Positions 19,901 through 28,330 of a DNA stretch of 29,620 nt are shown in pieces. Source of the DNA: a virus. The stretch lies in the IMG/VR virus record IMGVR_UViG_3300044701_002342, positions 1-29,620 of that record; one strand, given 5' to 3'. A program made the translations under genes and the position numbers. The notes under the pieces were generated by a model. The model worked only from the letters and a program-made list of their open reading frames with translations, searched no databases and was not told the origin of the DNA. Each line of letters starts with the position of its first letter. The first letter of the stretch is position 1.

Positions 19901-20688
19901 CTGTTGACCGTTGCATTGTTCGGGATCCGTACCTTGATGCCACGGATCAGGTAGGCACGATCCGGCACCGAGCTGAACTGCGATGCATCCACCCGTAATG
20001 CCACCAAGGCGCTGTTCGGGTAAGCCAGGCGGTTGTAGATGACCTCGGTGTAGCTTGACCAGTTGAACGCATTGTTCTTGCGTACATCCGTGCTGTCTAC
20101 ATTGGTCCGGCGGAGCCGCACGCTGACCGGGAACGGCCTGGTTTCATCCAGGTTGATTGTATAGCTGCGGCTGAACTCATCACCGCTGCGGCCACGAACA
20201 CGCTCATCCAGCTCCTGCTCCCAGCTGCCACCAGTGCCGTACTGCACTTCGACGATGAACGTAAACTCACTGCCGTTGATGTCGCCTTTATCGGTGACTT
20301 CCTGCAATGCTGGGCAGATGATGGTGATGACAATGGCATCAACATCTGAGTTCGTGATGGTACGGGTGATGTTGACATTGAACAGCGCCGTCACCCCAAC
20401 AGGGATCTGGTTGCGGGTGCCAGACACCAGCGACAGCGCCGACTGGTTCTGCGTGCCATTGCGCGTCTGAACATTGACGCCTTGAAAGTTGAAGCTGCCG
20501 TCTTCGTTCTGTAGTGGCGTGCCGTCAATGAAAATCGACTTATTGCCGTTCTTGAGTCCCTGGATCTCGCCTTCGCTGATCAGGTCCAGCACCGTGGCGT
20601 ATTCGGTGCTATTCAGGTTGTCCTTGGCTTCCTTGGGTGTATAGGTCTTCGGCTTGGACCCACCACCAGCCCCACGGATAGACGTCAT
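16996..20688 (-). CDS. Tail tip / host specificity protein (lambda gpJ-like), 1230 aa
   Basis: The N terminus (GAGGGSKPKTYTPKEAKDNL, LDLISEGEIQGL, KSIFIDGTPLQNEDGS, FNFQGVNVQTRNGTQNQ) is the classical gpJ start. The gp27-like hub and phage-tail_3 parts follow up to about residue 600 (SQYCSALVPSGFGGTEPRFS; RLINDMASVFRAMPYW). From about residue 610 there are four fibronectin-type-III-like modules (PSPPSSINAREALYENTG..., LPPSNVTGFTAF, SSAPAPAVTGSF, PSQPSITQQVV), then a C-terminal region of adsorption type. It closes the tail tube and determines host binding together with the fibre. The length is close to lambda J (about 1130). Confidence 0.95.
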   Translation of the reverse strand: MTSIRGAGGGSKPKTYTPKEAKDNLNSTEYATVLDLISEGEIQGLKNGNKSIFIDGTPLQNEDGSFNFQGVNVQTRNGTQNQSALSLVSGTRNQIPVGVTALFNVNITRTITNSDVDAIVITIICPALQEVTDKGDINGSEFTFIVEVQYGTGGSWEQELDERVRGRSGDEFSRSYTINLDETRPFPVSVRLRRTNVDSTDVRKNNAFNWSSYTEVIYNRLAYPNSALVALRVDASQFSSVPDRAYLIRGIKVRIPNNATVNSTNGRLVYSGIWNGNFGAAQWTTDPAWILWDLLTSKRYGLGDHLDASQLDKWAFYSASQYCSALVPSGFGGTEPRFSCNVNIQTQQDAYRLINDMASVFRAMPYWSAGSLTISQDRPTDPACLFTLANVTEEGFRYESGSLKNRPTVAIVGFFNITKRDIDYQVVEDRDKITRYGVVTREVTAFACTSRGQAQRVGEWLLYSEWNESEVVSFTTALAEGVQVRPGQIIEIADPVRAGVRRGGRIASATTTSIRLDSSQDINYAAGSTISVILPDGTVQSRPVNTSTSGGATVNVTTPFTTAPNANSIWIFETPAIQATTWRVLTVQEQDGVNYAVTAVAHNPSKYNFIERDQPLIEPSVTLLNEVPSPPSSINAREALYENTGKILSKLIISWPAVLGVNTYRVRWRFQGGSWNQTVQNSLDYEIQDAGIGVYEIEVYSIRAQLIPSALPARLTYSTQGKLLPPSNVTGFTAFVDPNLGATLRWNPVPDLDLAGYEIWEGVIFGNDKKLGLFQTTSIQVDTVPNNATTWTIKALDTSGRYSANAASATATVSSAPAPAVTGSFKADQVELSWTAVSGSLTTQFYEIRYGASFGAGVVVASVQGTTFSTKAAWTGQRTWFVAAVDTLGGLGAAGSWQGVIQAPSQPSITQQVVDNNVLLRWNDCTRTLPVTGYELRRGATWAGATVIGVKQGTFTSVFEVVSGTYTYWLAGIDSAGNVGTPGSVAAVVNQPPDYQLQSDSNSNFAGSKSNVVVESGILYGPVNTTETFEQHFTSRSWTTLQDHIDAGYTFYALPSATSASYEETIDLGSLISSSKVTATLTRQTITGTVTATPTISVRATTGDVWTDYAGVTSVFASNFRYVKTLYQFSATDDKGLMAASSLNVRLETKLRNDFGNGTAAAADSGGTTVTFNVAFLDVQAISVTPLGTSAVIAVYDFVDTPNPTTFKVLLFDTAGNRVSGPFSWSARGV

Positions 20689-21248
20689 GTTGCCACCGTC
20701 TCGATGGCAGCAGAGATCACAACAGAACCCACCAGCATCTCGCCGTAAACGACTGGCACCGGCACGCCGGCCCGACTGGTCTGCTGGATGCCACTGAAGC
20801 TATAGCTCTTGCGTGGATCGTTTTGGGTGTCTTCACCACTCGGCACCCGCGGCACGGGACTGATCAGCTCAGAGATGCCACCAAGCGCCAGGCTGGCGCC
20901 GACTCCGAACGCCAGCTGGGCGCCAAATGTACCGATCACTGGACCCGCGAAAAACGACAGCGCGATCAGGCCGATGCCGGCGATGATCCGGCCAGCGGTT
21001 CCAGCGCCAACGATCACCGGGATGATCTTCACCTCCTGGCTGCCGCTTGGATCGTGCAGCTCCTGTTCCGACAGCTCGTAATCTCCGACCACCACCTTGT
21101 AATGCTGATCGGCCATGTGGCGCTCCAGCTGGGGGAAGTTCGTCACCAGAAACCGCACTGCTTCTGCAGCACTGGAGATCGCCGCCTCAAACTTCCGGCG
21201 CTTCAGGAACTTCGCCAGCGGCCCATATACCCGGATGGTGCGCAGCAT
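20685..21248 (-). CDS. Tail assembly protein (lambda gpI-like), 187 aa
   Basis: The ATG at 21248 overlaps the K-like stop (TGATG). It begins [20 protein letters not shown], a beta-grasp-like region with AAEAVRFLVTNFPQLERHM, then VEIIPVIVGAG-like text (KIIPVIVGAGTAGRIIAGIG), a Gly/Ala-rich hydrophobic region, and PRKSYSFSGIQQTSRAGVPV ending in VYGEMLVGS. This order is typical of gpI. It is needed for tail tip assembly with K, L and J; the 3' end overlaps the J-like start. Confidence 0.92.
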   Translation of the reverse strand: MLRTIRVYGPLAKFLKRRKFEAAISSAAEAVRFLVTNFPQLERHMADQHYKVVVGDYELSEQELHDPSGSQEVKIIPVIVGAGTAGRIIAGIGLIALSFFAGPVIGTFGAQLAFGVGASLALGGISELISPVPRVPSGEDTQNDPRKSYSFSGIQQTSRAGVPVPVVYGEMLVGSVVISAAIETVAT

Positions 21249-21970
21249 CAACCCAGCATCAGCCTGTTTGCATCGTAGTGACGCAACATCCGCCCCGTAC
21301 AACGCTGCAGCCACTCGCCGTACACATCACGGCTACTGAGCCGGCCGCGTACATGATGCAACAGCAGCTGATCACCGAGATACACACCGCAGTGATTCAA
21401 GCCGCTGTTCTGAATCGCCATCAGGATCAGATCTCCCGGCTGCAGTGCCGCCAGGTCGCTGATCTCGCGGAAGCCTGTCTGCCGCCAGCAGTCGTCAAAC
21501 ATTGGCCGCTGCTCGAATTCCGCGATCGTCGCCGGTCGCTCCCAGTCGCGCAGCTGCAGGCCATGCTGCCCATACCAGTCGCGGGCCAAGGTCCAGCAGT
21601 CCATCAGCCCCCAGGCCCACTCCCGGCCGATCAGCGGCGCCTGGTAGCCGGTGGGGCGCAGCTCATCGCTCCATGCGCCGGTGGCTGGATTGACGATCCA
21701 CCACGGCAGGCCGCTGCGCTCAATCGCCACCAGATCAGCCGGGCTCGGGATCGGTGGCGTCAGCGGATGGCTGTGCACCACCGCCACGACCTCACCAGCA
21801 TCCTCGGCTGCCGCGTAGTCCAGTGGATCCAGGTGGAACTGCTCAGCCGCTGGTGACAGGTTGCGGCAGGGCCAGTAGCGCTCACGGCCTTTGATGATCA
21901 CCACCAGCCCACAGGCTTCCCGTGGTGCATCCTGCTGCGCATGAGCCAGCGCCGCCTCGCGCCAGGTCAC
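21248..21970 (-). CDS. Tail tip protease/hydrolase (lambda gpK-like, JAMM plus NlpC/P60), 240 aa
   Basis: The N-terminal JAMM/Mov34 domain has Glu in REACGLVV and the metal motif [14 protein letters not shown] (H-x-H-x10-D). The C-terminal NlpC/P60 domain has the catalytic Cys in [12 protein letters not shown] and the His in LNHCGVYLG, with a third polar residue in LLLHH. In lambda gpK takes part in tail tip assembly and probably opens the cell wall during entry. GTG start, overlapping the L-like stop (GTGA). Confidence 0.93.
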   Translation of the reverse strand: MTWREAALAHAQQDAPREACGLVVIIKGRERYWPCRNLSPAAEQFHLDPLDYAAAEDAGEVVAVVHSHPLTPPIPSPADLVAIERSGLPWWIVNPATGAWSDELRPTGYQAPLIGREWAWGLMDCWTLARDWYGQHGLQLRDWERPATIAEFEQRPMFDDCWRQTGFREISDLAALQPGDLILMAIQNSGLNHCGVYLGDQLLLHHVRGRLSSRDVYGEWLQRCTGRMLRHYDANRLMLG

Positions 21971-22689
21971 GTCAGGTAGCTGCCGATGCCCGGATAGGCC
22001 CCGAACGGCAGCTCTGCTTTAGAGCTGAACCGCGCTACACAGGATGTGAACCGCTTACCGCATACATCCTGTCCAGCGGAGCCGACTGGGCTGTCGTTCT
22101 CGTCGAAGTAGTTGGTGCCGGTGTAGCCGCACTCCGCAGAGCGGTAGACCCACTGGCAGACATTGCCGGTCACCTGCCGCTTCGGGGCACGGACACCAGC
22201 AAGGTCGAATGCAGCCGCCAGCTCAAACTCCACCGCATCACGCGTCTCGGCTGACTTTCGGTCGATGAAATACACCTCTCGCGGAAACTCAGCCGTCGGG
22301 TCTGGTGTGCCGTAGGGGTTGACGTTGTTGGTGAAGTTCACCGCATCCAGGTAACGAGCGAGCGTGCGGATGCGCGTGACCTTTGCGCCTTCCAGGCCGC
22401 GTGGCAGCGTCAGGATCAGTGCGGTGATGGTGCCGAGAATGTTCGACACCCGCAGCCGTGGCCGCGGCAGCTGGCCGGTGCCGTTGTACTCGAAGCCGTC
22501 CGCTTCGATCGGCAGGCGGCTGTAAACGGTGCCGGCCCAGACCAAGGCATTGCCGTTTTTCTCGTTGGTGCCAGCGTGGAAGTTGTAGGTTTCGCTCACG
22601 CCATGGCGGTTCACATCAAGCTGCAGCTGAAACAACTCGATCACCGAACCTGGCGTCAGGCTCTGCAGTGCTGAGACGGGAACAGCCAT
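21967..22689 (-). CDS. Minor tail protein (lambda gpL-like, Fe-S cluster type), 240 aa
   Basis: The N-terminal part ([54 protein letters not shown]) and the [20 protein letters not shown] segment are typical of gpL. The C-terminal domain has four Cys (NVC ... AEC ... DVC ... TSC) that in lambda gpL bind a 4Fe-4S cluster. It connects the tail tube end to the tip. It overlaps the M-like gene by one base. Confidence 0.93.
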   Translation of the reverse strand: MAVPVSALQSLTPGSVIELFQLQLDVNRHGVSETYNFHAGTNEKNGNALVWAGTVYSRLPIEADGFEYNGTGQLPRPRLRVSNILGTITALILTLPRGLEGAKVTRIRTLARYLDAVNFTNNVNPYGTPDPTAEFPREVYFIDRKSAETRDAVEFELAAAFDLAGVRAPKRQVTGNVCQWVYRSAECGYTGTNYFDENDSPVGSAGQDVCGKRFTSCVARFSSKAELPFGAYPGIGSYLT

Positions 22690-23021
22690 CAGGCGGGCAC
22701 CTGCCTGAATGTTGCTCTGATCGTATTGAAGTTGCAGGCCCGCAACGTCACCTGCCAGTCTTCGCAGACATACTTGCCCGCGGTGCCGCGTGGTGGCGTC
22801 CAGTCAAACGACTCGCTGCCATTGCGGGCATCGAAGAACGCGCAGATGGCATCACGCTGCTGGTCCGTGCGTTCGGAGAACACCAGCTGCCATTCCTTTA
22901 GGTTGGAATTGAGGCCGAACGTGATGCGCTGTTCGTAGCTGTCACCAAACTGCGTCTTGCGCACCTTGGGTCGGCTGATCTCAGTGGCCTCGAATGAGGG
23001 CTTAAATTCGAAAACCGCCAA
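22689..23021 (-). CDS. Minor tail protein (lambda gpM-like), 110 aa
   Basis: The sequence EFKPSFEATEISRPKVRKTQ, FGDSYEQRITFGLNSNLKEW and SFDWTPPRGTAGKYVCEDW carries the phage minor tail M pattern. Length (110) equals that of lambda M (about 109). Lies between tape measure and L, as in lambda. Confidence 0.93.
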   Translation of the reverse strand: MAVFEFKPSFEATEISRPKVRKTQFGDSYEQRITFGLNSNLKEWQLVFSERTDQQRDAICAFFDARNGSESFDWTPPRGTAGKYVCEDWQVTLRACNFNTIRATFRQVPA

Positions 23022-23025
23022 TGTC

Positions 23026-26000
23026 TTACCTCGTCAGAATGCCGCCAGGTCGCTTCTGCTTGACCAGCTCGGACTGCACTGCAGCAGCGATGACGCGGCC
23101 CAGTTCGCGGCCTTGCTGATCGTCTGACTGAACGTTAGAGCCAGTCGCGTCAACATTGACCGTCACGTTGTTGGTGGTGACGCTGCCACCGCCACCGCGC
23201 ATCGCCACCGGAATGCGCCGACCGTCGGGGAGCGGCACAAAGGCTTCAGGCTGGCGGCCTTCACCGAACAGGGCCAGCTGCGGGCTGGACGCAATGCCAC
23301 CGCTGGCGTAGGTGCGGAGCGGCAGCGGGCCATCCGGCGTCATGATGCCGCCGTTGGCGAAGGCGCCGGTGATCACAGGCACACCGCTCAGCATCGGTGC
23401 CGTGAGCGGGCTGAAGCCGCCGCCGGCTGCAGCAGCAGCCACGCCACCACCACCGGGGAACAGGCCACCCAGCAGGCCCTGAATGCCCTGCGTCGCCGGC
23501 TGGATCAGGTAGATCTGCGCCAGCTGGCGGGCGATGTCCTTCAGCACCGTGCTGGCAATCGTGCGCAGGCTGTCGCCCCAGCTCTCGGTGCCGTCGATCA
23601 GCGCATCCATCACGGAGGTGAGGCCATTGCCGATGGTGCCGCTGATGCCGTCGATCAGCTGCTGGCGGTCAGCCTCCAGGTCGCGGAGGCGTTCGAGGGC
23701 CTGCTGCTCCAGAGTGAGGCCTTCGATGATGGAGCCCTGCGATGACAGCCGATCGCGGACCCACCGGGCCTGCGCCTCGTACTCGGCGCGAGCCTCAGCG
23801 GCCAGGTCCTTGTCCTTCAGGATCAATTCGTAGGAGTCCAGGCGGCGCTGCAGTTGTTTCGCCTCAAGCACCGCCGCACGCTCGGCCTCTACCCGCTGCT
23901 GAGCGATCTCAGGGCTGAGTCCATTGCGCTGCAGCACCAGGAGTCGCTGGTAGTCCTCTACCTGGTCACGGATTGACTTGTTCTGCGCGTCAAGGTCTCT
24001 GGTGATGTCCGCCAGTGCGCTGCGTTGAGCAACGGCATTTTCTGCCGTGATGCCCAGTCGCCCTGCATTGCGGCTGGCGTCAATGGACCGACCAAACGCC
24101 GCAGCGCCGCTGTTGATGCCCTCCATCCCAGGCACCTGCAGCGATGACGGATCCATCGGCTGCATGGCCGTGGCGGGCCGGAGCGCAGCAGGCAGGGAGC
24201 GGATGGAGTTGGCGGGTCCAGCTGGGCGGCGGACTGAGTTTGGTGACAGGTGCAGAAGGCGCATCGGACCTTCCGGCGTCATGATCTCCACCGCATAGCC
24301 GCCAGCGCCGGTGTTGCCCAGGTCGCGGCCGAACGTGGCGCCACCGGTCAGGCTGATCGGTGTGCCGGATGGCGTGCCAACGTCAACGCCAGCGTGGAAG
24401 CTGCGGCCGAACAGGCGACGCGGACCGTAGCCGCTGGTGACGCCGAAGCTGCTCGGTGTGCGGCCACCCACCCTGACGTAACGGTCCAGGTCTGCCACGG
24501 TGATCGGCCGGCGATCGGCCCACCTGCCATCAAGGTGCGGGCCGGTGCTGTCGCCGGTGCTGCCGGTGCGAGCGATGACTCCACCAGGCTTGGCCCCATT
24601 AAGCGTCGCCGCTGCAGCAGTGGCACCTTGCCGCATGCGATCTTCCAGCGCCTGTCCGGCGTCATCCAAGATGTCGGCAATGCCCCGCGCCACGCTCAGC
24701 CGGTAGGCCTCAACCGAGCGGTCCAGCGTGATCCGACGATCGTTTGCCTCCTGATCGTTGCGCAGGATCTCCTCGGCAACCCGCCGCCGCTCCTGGTTGA
24801 TCTTCAGCTGTTCTTCTAGGCCGCTGGGATCGCCGCCTCCGGCGCGGACCGTGGCGATCTGGCCCATGAGCGCTGCGTCCTGCAGCTGACCCATCGCCCG
24901 GCGGCGCCGCTCTTCTGTTGTGCGCTCCAGCTCCAGTCGCTGATCCGCCAGGTCGCGCTCCATCTGCTTGGCACGTTCCAGCGACTGCTCGCGGAAGTCG
25001 CGCAGGCGGCGTTCGGCGTTTAGGCGGATGTTGAACAGGTCGTTCTGGTAGTCGAGTTCAGCCTTGCGTTGCTTTTCTGCTTCCTGCTCTGCTTTCTTCC
25101 TTTCCTTTTCGGCTTCCTTGTTGGCCTTGTCTGCTGCTTCTTGCGCAGAACGGTTGCGGGCTGCATTGCGCTCAGATGCGGCGGCGTCGCGTTCTTCCTG
25201 TTGCTGCTGGTTGCCGCCAGCGGCGCCATCCACTCGCGACAGGCGGTTCTGCATCAGCTCGAACAGCACCTTGTCGAACGGCTGCCGGCGAACACGCGAA
25301 AGCTCCCGCGCTTCTGCTTCCAGTCCCGTCAGGCCAACACCACCTGCGCCGCTGGTCCCCTTGAACAACTCGCCGGCGCCTCGCAGGAACACGCTCTGGG
25401 CGGCTGCAGTGCCAGGCATCCGCCCATCGCGGATCACTTGCGCAGCTGTTGCCGCGGTCGGATCACGGAAGGCGACGGTGGCGTCGTTTAGGCGCTTAAT
25501 GGCTTCAGTGAAGATCCGAACCGCACTGACTGCCGTCGGACCGAAAACCTTTGCGATCGTTCGACCCAGATCCTCGGTGGCGATCTTCAGACCCGCCATT
25601 GCCTGAGCACTGGTGTTGAACTGCGCATTTAGCTGATCCAGCTTCTCGTTCTTCAGTTTCGCAAGCGCACGCAGCACGATGTCGGTCGTGATCTGGCCTT
25701 CGCTGCCAAGCTTCTTCAGTTCGCCGATCGTGACGCCCATCTCACGGGCGATGGCCTGCCCCACCGCTGGCGCCTGTTCACGGATGGAGCGGAGTTCATC
25801 ACCCTGCAGCACGCCGGAGCCGAGCGCCTGCTTGAGCTGCAGCAGTGCCGCAGAGCTTTCTGTTGCGGTCGCGCCACTGGCGCGGGCGGCCGCGGTGAAG
25901 CCAACGAACGCATCCTCGATCTCCTGCAGCGTCACACCCGTGGGCCTGAGCGCCGCGTAGAGCTTGCCGAAGCCGTCCTGCGCTTCGACTGTGCTGATCC

Positions 26001-26616
26001 TCAGCGTGTCTGAGATGCGTGCTGCCGCGGACTGCGCCTGGTTGTATTCCCCGAACTGGTCAGTAAGCGCCTTAAGGCGCACCTGCGCCGTCTCCGCTTC
26101 AACGCCGACACGGGCAGCAAGGGCAGTAGCACCGCCAATGACGGTGATCCCACCAGCCGCTGCAAGTGCGCCGGCGGAGCCGGAGAACGCCAGCCCACCA
26201 GCCAGCGCACCCACCGCACCCTGCACGCCGCCGCCGGTCGCCAACGTGCCGAGCGCACCGCCGACGGCTTGGCGGCCGATGCCTTGACTGGGAGACCTGC
26301 GTGATGTTTGGTTAAGACGCGATAATCTTTCTTCCGCCGCTCTTATGTCATTTGACAAGATGCGAAACTGGCGACTGCCAAGTTGCGCTTGATCTCTAAG
26401 ACCACGCAGTGCGGCAACTTGCCTTTCAAGTCCGCGAATTGTGTTGCCCGATGCCGTGCCAGTGAGAACTTGGGTTGCCGTGTACAGACGGTCAAGCTCT
26501 CGCCTGCTTAGTGTTGTCTGCTGCGCAAGACCTTGTAGATTTCTGCGAACTTCATCAAGACCTCTGCCTGTAAAGTTTGCGCTGATCCGAATAGCAGTGT
26601 CTAGGTTCATCGCCAT
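23026..26616 (-). CDS. Tape measure protein with internal M23 peptidase domain, 1196 aa
   Basis: The N-terminal third has the tape-measure domain (AQDGFGKLYAALRPTGVTLQ, LQLKQALGSGVLQGDELRSI, REQAPAVGQAIAREMGVTIG). Residues about 460-640 are a long charged coiled coil. Residues about 725-810 form an LytM/M23 peptidase (FGVTSGYGPRRLFGRSFHAG, VDVGTPSG..., LLHLSPN) with the zinc ligands H-x3-D; the last motif reads LHLS rather than HxH. The C-terminal part has hydrophobic Gly-rich segments and the TTNNVTVNVDATGSNVQ motif of lambda H-like proteins. It fixes tail length and probably enters the cell, where the peptidase can cut peptidoglycan. The first ~110 codons are lower in GC. Confidence 0.94.
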   Translation of the reverse strand: MAMNLDTAIRISANFTGRGLDEVRRNLQGLAQQTTLSRRELDRLYTATQVLTGTASGNTIRGLERQVAALRGLRDQAQLGSRQFRILSNDIRAAEERLSRLNQTSRRSPSQGIGRQAVGGALGTLATGGGVQGAVGALAGGLAFSGSAGALAAAGGITVIGGATALAARVGVEAETAQVRLKALTDQFGEYNQAQSAAARISDTLRISTVEAQDGFGKLYAALRPTGVTLQEIEDAFVGFTAAARASGATATESSAALLQLKQALGSGVLQGDELRSIREQAPAVGQAIAREMGVTIGELKKLGSEGQITTDIVLRALAKLKNEKLDQLNAQFNTSAQAMAGLKIATEDLGRTIAKVFGPTAVSAVRIFTEAIKRLNDATVAFRDPTAATAAQVIRDGRMPGTAAAQSVFLRGAGELFKGTSGAGGVGLTGLEAEARELSRVRRQPFDKVLFELMQNRLSRVDGAAGGNQQQQEERDAAASERNAARNRSAQEAADKANKEAEKERKKAEQEAEKQRKAELDYQNDLFNIRLNAERRLRDFREQSLERAKQMERDLADQRLELERTTEERRRRAMGQLQDAALMGQIATVRAGGGDPSGLEEQLKINQERRRVAEEILRNDQEANDRRITLDRSVEAYRLSVARGIADILDDAGQALEDRMRQGATAAAATLNGAKPGGVIARTGSTGDSTGPHLDGRWADRRPITVADLDRYVRVGGRTPSSFGVTSGYGPRRLFGRSFHAGVDVGTPSGTPISLTGGATFGRDLGNTGAGGYAVEIMTPEGPMRLLHLSPNSVRRPAGPANSIRSLPAALRPATAMQPMDPSSLQVPGMEGINSGAAAFGRSIDASRNAGRLGITAENAVAQRSALADITRDLDAQNKSIRDQVEDYQRLLVLQRNGLSPEIAQQRVEAERAAVLEAKQLQRRLDSYELILKDKDLAAEARAEYEAQARWVRDRLSSQGSIIEGLTLEQQALERLRDLEADRQQLIDGISGTIGNGLTSVMDALIDGTESWGDSLRTIASTVLKDIARQLAQIYLIQPATQGIQGLLGGLFPGGGGVAAAAAGGGFSPLTAPMLSGVPVITGAFANGGIMTPDGPLPLRTYASGGIASSPQLALFGEGRQPEAFVPLPDGRRIPVAMRGGGGSVTTNNVTVNVDATGSNVQSDDQQGRELGRVIAAAVQSELVKQKRPGGILTR

Positions 26617-26619
26617 ATT

Positions 26620-27263
26620 TCAGCTCTCCTTTCTAAAAAGAGAAAGCGCCTCGATTTCCATGACTTGCATGTCCTCTAGGAGCTGGCGTGGATCTTCAAC
26701 TTTATACATGCTAAAGAACCAAGGCAGCACGGAATAGTCTAGTCCGCAGACGCCCATAGAAGTAGTTCGCCACTGCGTCGCAACGCGCATAAACATTATC
26801 ACCGCGTCCCAGTTTTCATCCCATACCTCAAACTCCGGCGGCGCTGATGGCTCAACGAGCCCGCCAAAAGCGGCTGCATCAGCCCGGGCCTGTGCGTCGT
26901 CATCGCCGGCGCCGGCCCAGAACTGCGCAGCCTCTCTCAGTTTTTTTGCTTGCCGCCGTGCACCATTTCCAGATAAGCAGCAATAACACCCTGGGTCCAC
27001 TGGTAATCATCCAGTTGATCTTTGAGAGCTGACGCAGAGAAGGCAATATCTTTTCCATCATCATCACTCACGTCTTCCCATCCAACCAGGACAGTTTCGA
27101 TCAAAGCGTCGTCACCTTGGGCAGCGAGCTTGCTGAACTCGGCGCGACCTATGTTGCGGAAGTGAGCAGTGAATTTCTCCTCGGTGAAATCGCCGCCATC
27201 AACGGCAATGCTGACGGCGACAGGCCACTTGACAGTGGTGGAGCGCTTGCGAACAAAAGTCAT
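26620..27263 (-). CDS. Tail assembly chaperone GT-like fusion made by -1 frameshift, about 214 aa
   Basis: The upstream G-like frame (27263 to 26937) and a downstream frame meet at the heptamer A AAA AAC (minus strand, 26946-26940), followed at once by TGA. A -1 shift gives ...KQKK-LREAAQFWAGAGDD and reads on to 26620. The downstream part is DUF1799-like (PPEFEVWDENWDAVIMFMRV, GVCGLDYSVLPWFF), the usual T partner in this position. In lambda a fraction of G translation shifts to make GT, which binds the tape measure while the tube assembles. The join is 27263-26940 plus 26940-26620. Confidence 0.88.
26937..27263 (-). CDS. Tail assembly chaperone G-like, 108 aa
   Basis: Reads MTFVRKRSTTVKWPVAVSIA, FTEEKFTAHFRNIGRAEFSK and later VLVGWEDVSDDDGKDIAFSA, LDDYQWTQGVIAAYLEMVHG. 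The FTAHF and VLVGWEDV pattern is typical of G-like chaperones between tube and tape measure. It ends KQKN-stop right on the slippery heptamer described for the GT fusion. Confidence 0.88.
   Translation of the reverse strand: MTFVRKRSTTVKWPVAVSIAVDGGDFTEEKFTAHFRNIGRAEFSKLAAQGDDALIETVLVGWEDVSDDDGKDIAFSASALKDQLDDYQWTQGVIAAYLEMVHGGKQKN
26940..26946 (-). promoter_or_regulatory. Slippery heptamer A AAA AAC for -1 ribosomal frameshift
   Basis: On the minus strand the zero frame reads CAA AAA AAC TGA, so the heptamer is in the correct phase and the stop follows immediately. This is among the most efficient -1 slippery sequences known for bacterial ribosomes. A downstream stem or an internal SD-like site was not clearly identified. 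Confidence 0.88.
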
Positions 27264-27269
27264 GAGAGA

Positions 27270-28199
27270 TCAGTTAAACAGCAGGCTGAACTCGTTATTG
27301 CCCGCGGTGGTGGGCGTCGCGACGTAGGGGATGTTCAGCATGTGAACACCGTCCATGTCCGCATAGGTGACGTTCGTGATGTCCGTCTGCGGGCTGCTGA
27401 ACACTGCACGGTTGCCGGCGACGGTGCCGTGGGTGAAGCCCAGGTTGCCGGTGGTGGTGCCAAGGGCCAGGGTGAAATAATCCTTGGTGGCGATGGTCGG
27501 CGCCTCGATCTGCACCTCACCAGCAGGCCGGCGATCGGTGATCAGGACTTCCTTCGTGCAGCCGATCAGCTCGCGGTAGATGACCTGGTTGGCCATCTGG
27601 AAGCTGACGTTGCTGAGGCAGCCGCTGTAGCTGAACAGGGAGAAGCTGCTGGTGTTGCCCTCCTTGAAGATCAGCGGCGTGGCGGCGACGTAGGTCACGG
27701 CCGATTGCGCGGTGTCAGTCGGCGAGTTGTAGATGCCCGTCATCTCAAACGAGAGCGTCGGGATCTGGCCCAGCTGGCAGTTCATGGACCAGGTGCCGCG
27801 GCAGCCGGTCAGCAGGTGCTGCACACCGTCGATGTTGTAGACGATGGTGCAGGAGCTGAATGCAGACGACACCGGCGCATAGGTGTTCGACGTGCTGGCG
27901 ACGGTCGTCAGCGCCATGCCGCAGGCCTGCAGCAGCGGGTCGAACTTGGGCGCAGTGCCGGCAGTGCCGGAGCCAGCCAGCTCGACCTCGCACGTCACGC
28001 GAACGCGGGTCTGGCTCAGCAGCTGATCACTGTTGCCCATGTAGGGGCGGATCAGATCACGGCTGACGACATCGGAATCAAGAGGCGTGATTTCGAGATT
28101 GCGGACCAGAACCGCGTCAGTCCCCGCTGGGTTCGCGCTCTGGCCGTACTGCGTCTCCTTCTTCGCCAAGATCAGGCGTTTCCTCGAAAGCAATGGCAT
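27270..28199 (-). CDS. Major tail tube protein, 309 aa
   Basis: Reads MPLLSRKRLILAKKETQYGQ, then VLVRNLEITPLDSDVVSRDL, IRPYMGNSDQLLSQTRVRVT and VELAGSGTAGTAPKFDPLLQ, the pattern of the Phage_tube_2 family. Two similar beta-rich halves are visible. It forms the hexameric rings of the tail tube. The G-like start lies just 6 nt downstream. The first 28 codons overlap the end of the 28117 gene in another frame. Confidence 0.92.
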   Translation of the reverse strand: MPLLSRKRLILAKKETQYGQSANPAGTDAVLVRNLEITPLDSDVVSRDLIRPYMGNSDQLLSQTRVRVTCEVELAGSGTAGTAPKFDPLLQACGMALTTVASTSNTYAPVSSAFSSCTIVYNIDGVQHLLTGCRGTWSMNCQLGQIPTLSFEMTGIYNSPTDTAQSAVTYVAATPLIFKEGNTSSFSLFSYSGCLSNVSFQMANQVIYRELIGCTKEVLITDRRPAGEVQIEAPTIATKDYFTLALGTTTGNLGFTHGTVAGNRAVFSSPQTDITNVTYADMDGVHMLNIPYVATPTTAGNNEFSLLFN

Positions 28200-28329
28200 C
28201 GGTCAGAGCCTCATCATGTGCAGGGGATTCGGCCGGCTCAGTGCGGCTGATCAGAGTCCGCTTGCCGGTTTTGGGGTTCAGCAGGTATTCCCCGCCTTGG
28301 CCCTCGTATTCATCAATCACGCTAGGCAT
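28117..28329 (-). CDS. Small acidic protein overlapping the tail tube gene, 70 aa
   Basis: Reads MPSVIDEYEGQGGEYLLNPK, TGKRTLISRTEP, then an acidic, Pro/Glu-rich tail. The N-terminal part EGQGGEYxLNPxTGKRxL is one I associate with the same position in cyanobacterial phages. The last 83 nt overlap the tube gene start. Function unknown; the disordered tail could be an overprinted extension. Confidence 0.6.
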   Translation of the reverse strand: MPSVIDEYEGQGGEYLLNPKTGKRTLISRTEPAESPAHDEALTDAIAFEETPDLGEEGDAVRPEREPSGD

Positions 28330-28330
28330 T

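Noticed and set aside
21047-21856. Plus-strand frame of 269 residues opposite the K-like gene
   Set aside because: Shadow of the conserved JAMM/NlpC gene; no start context or domain.
24250-24819. Plus-strand frame opposite the tape measure M23 domain
   Set aside because: Antisense shadow without recognisable motif.
27117-28250. Long plus-strand frame of 377 residues opposite the tail tube and G-like genes
   Set aside because: Repetitive Ala/Gly/Asp/Val sequence typical of the antisense of GC-rich coding DNA; no motif.
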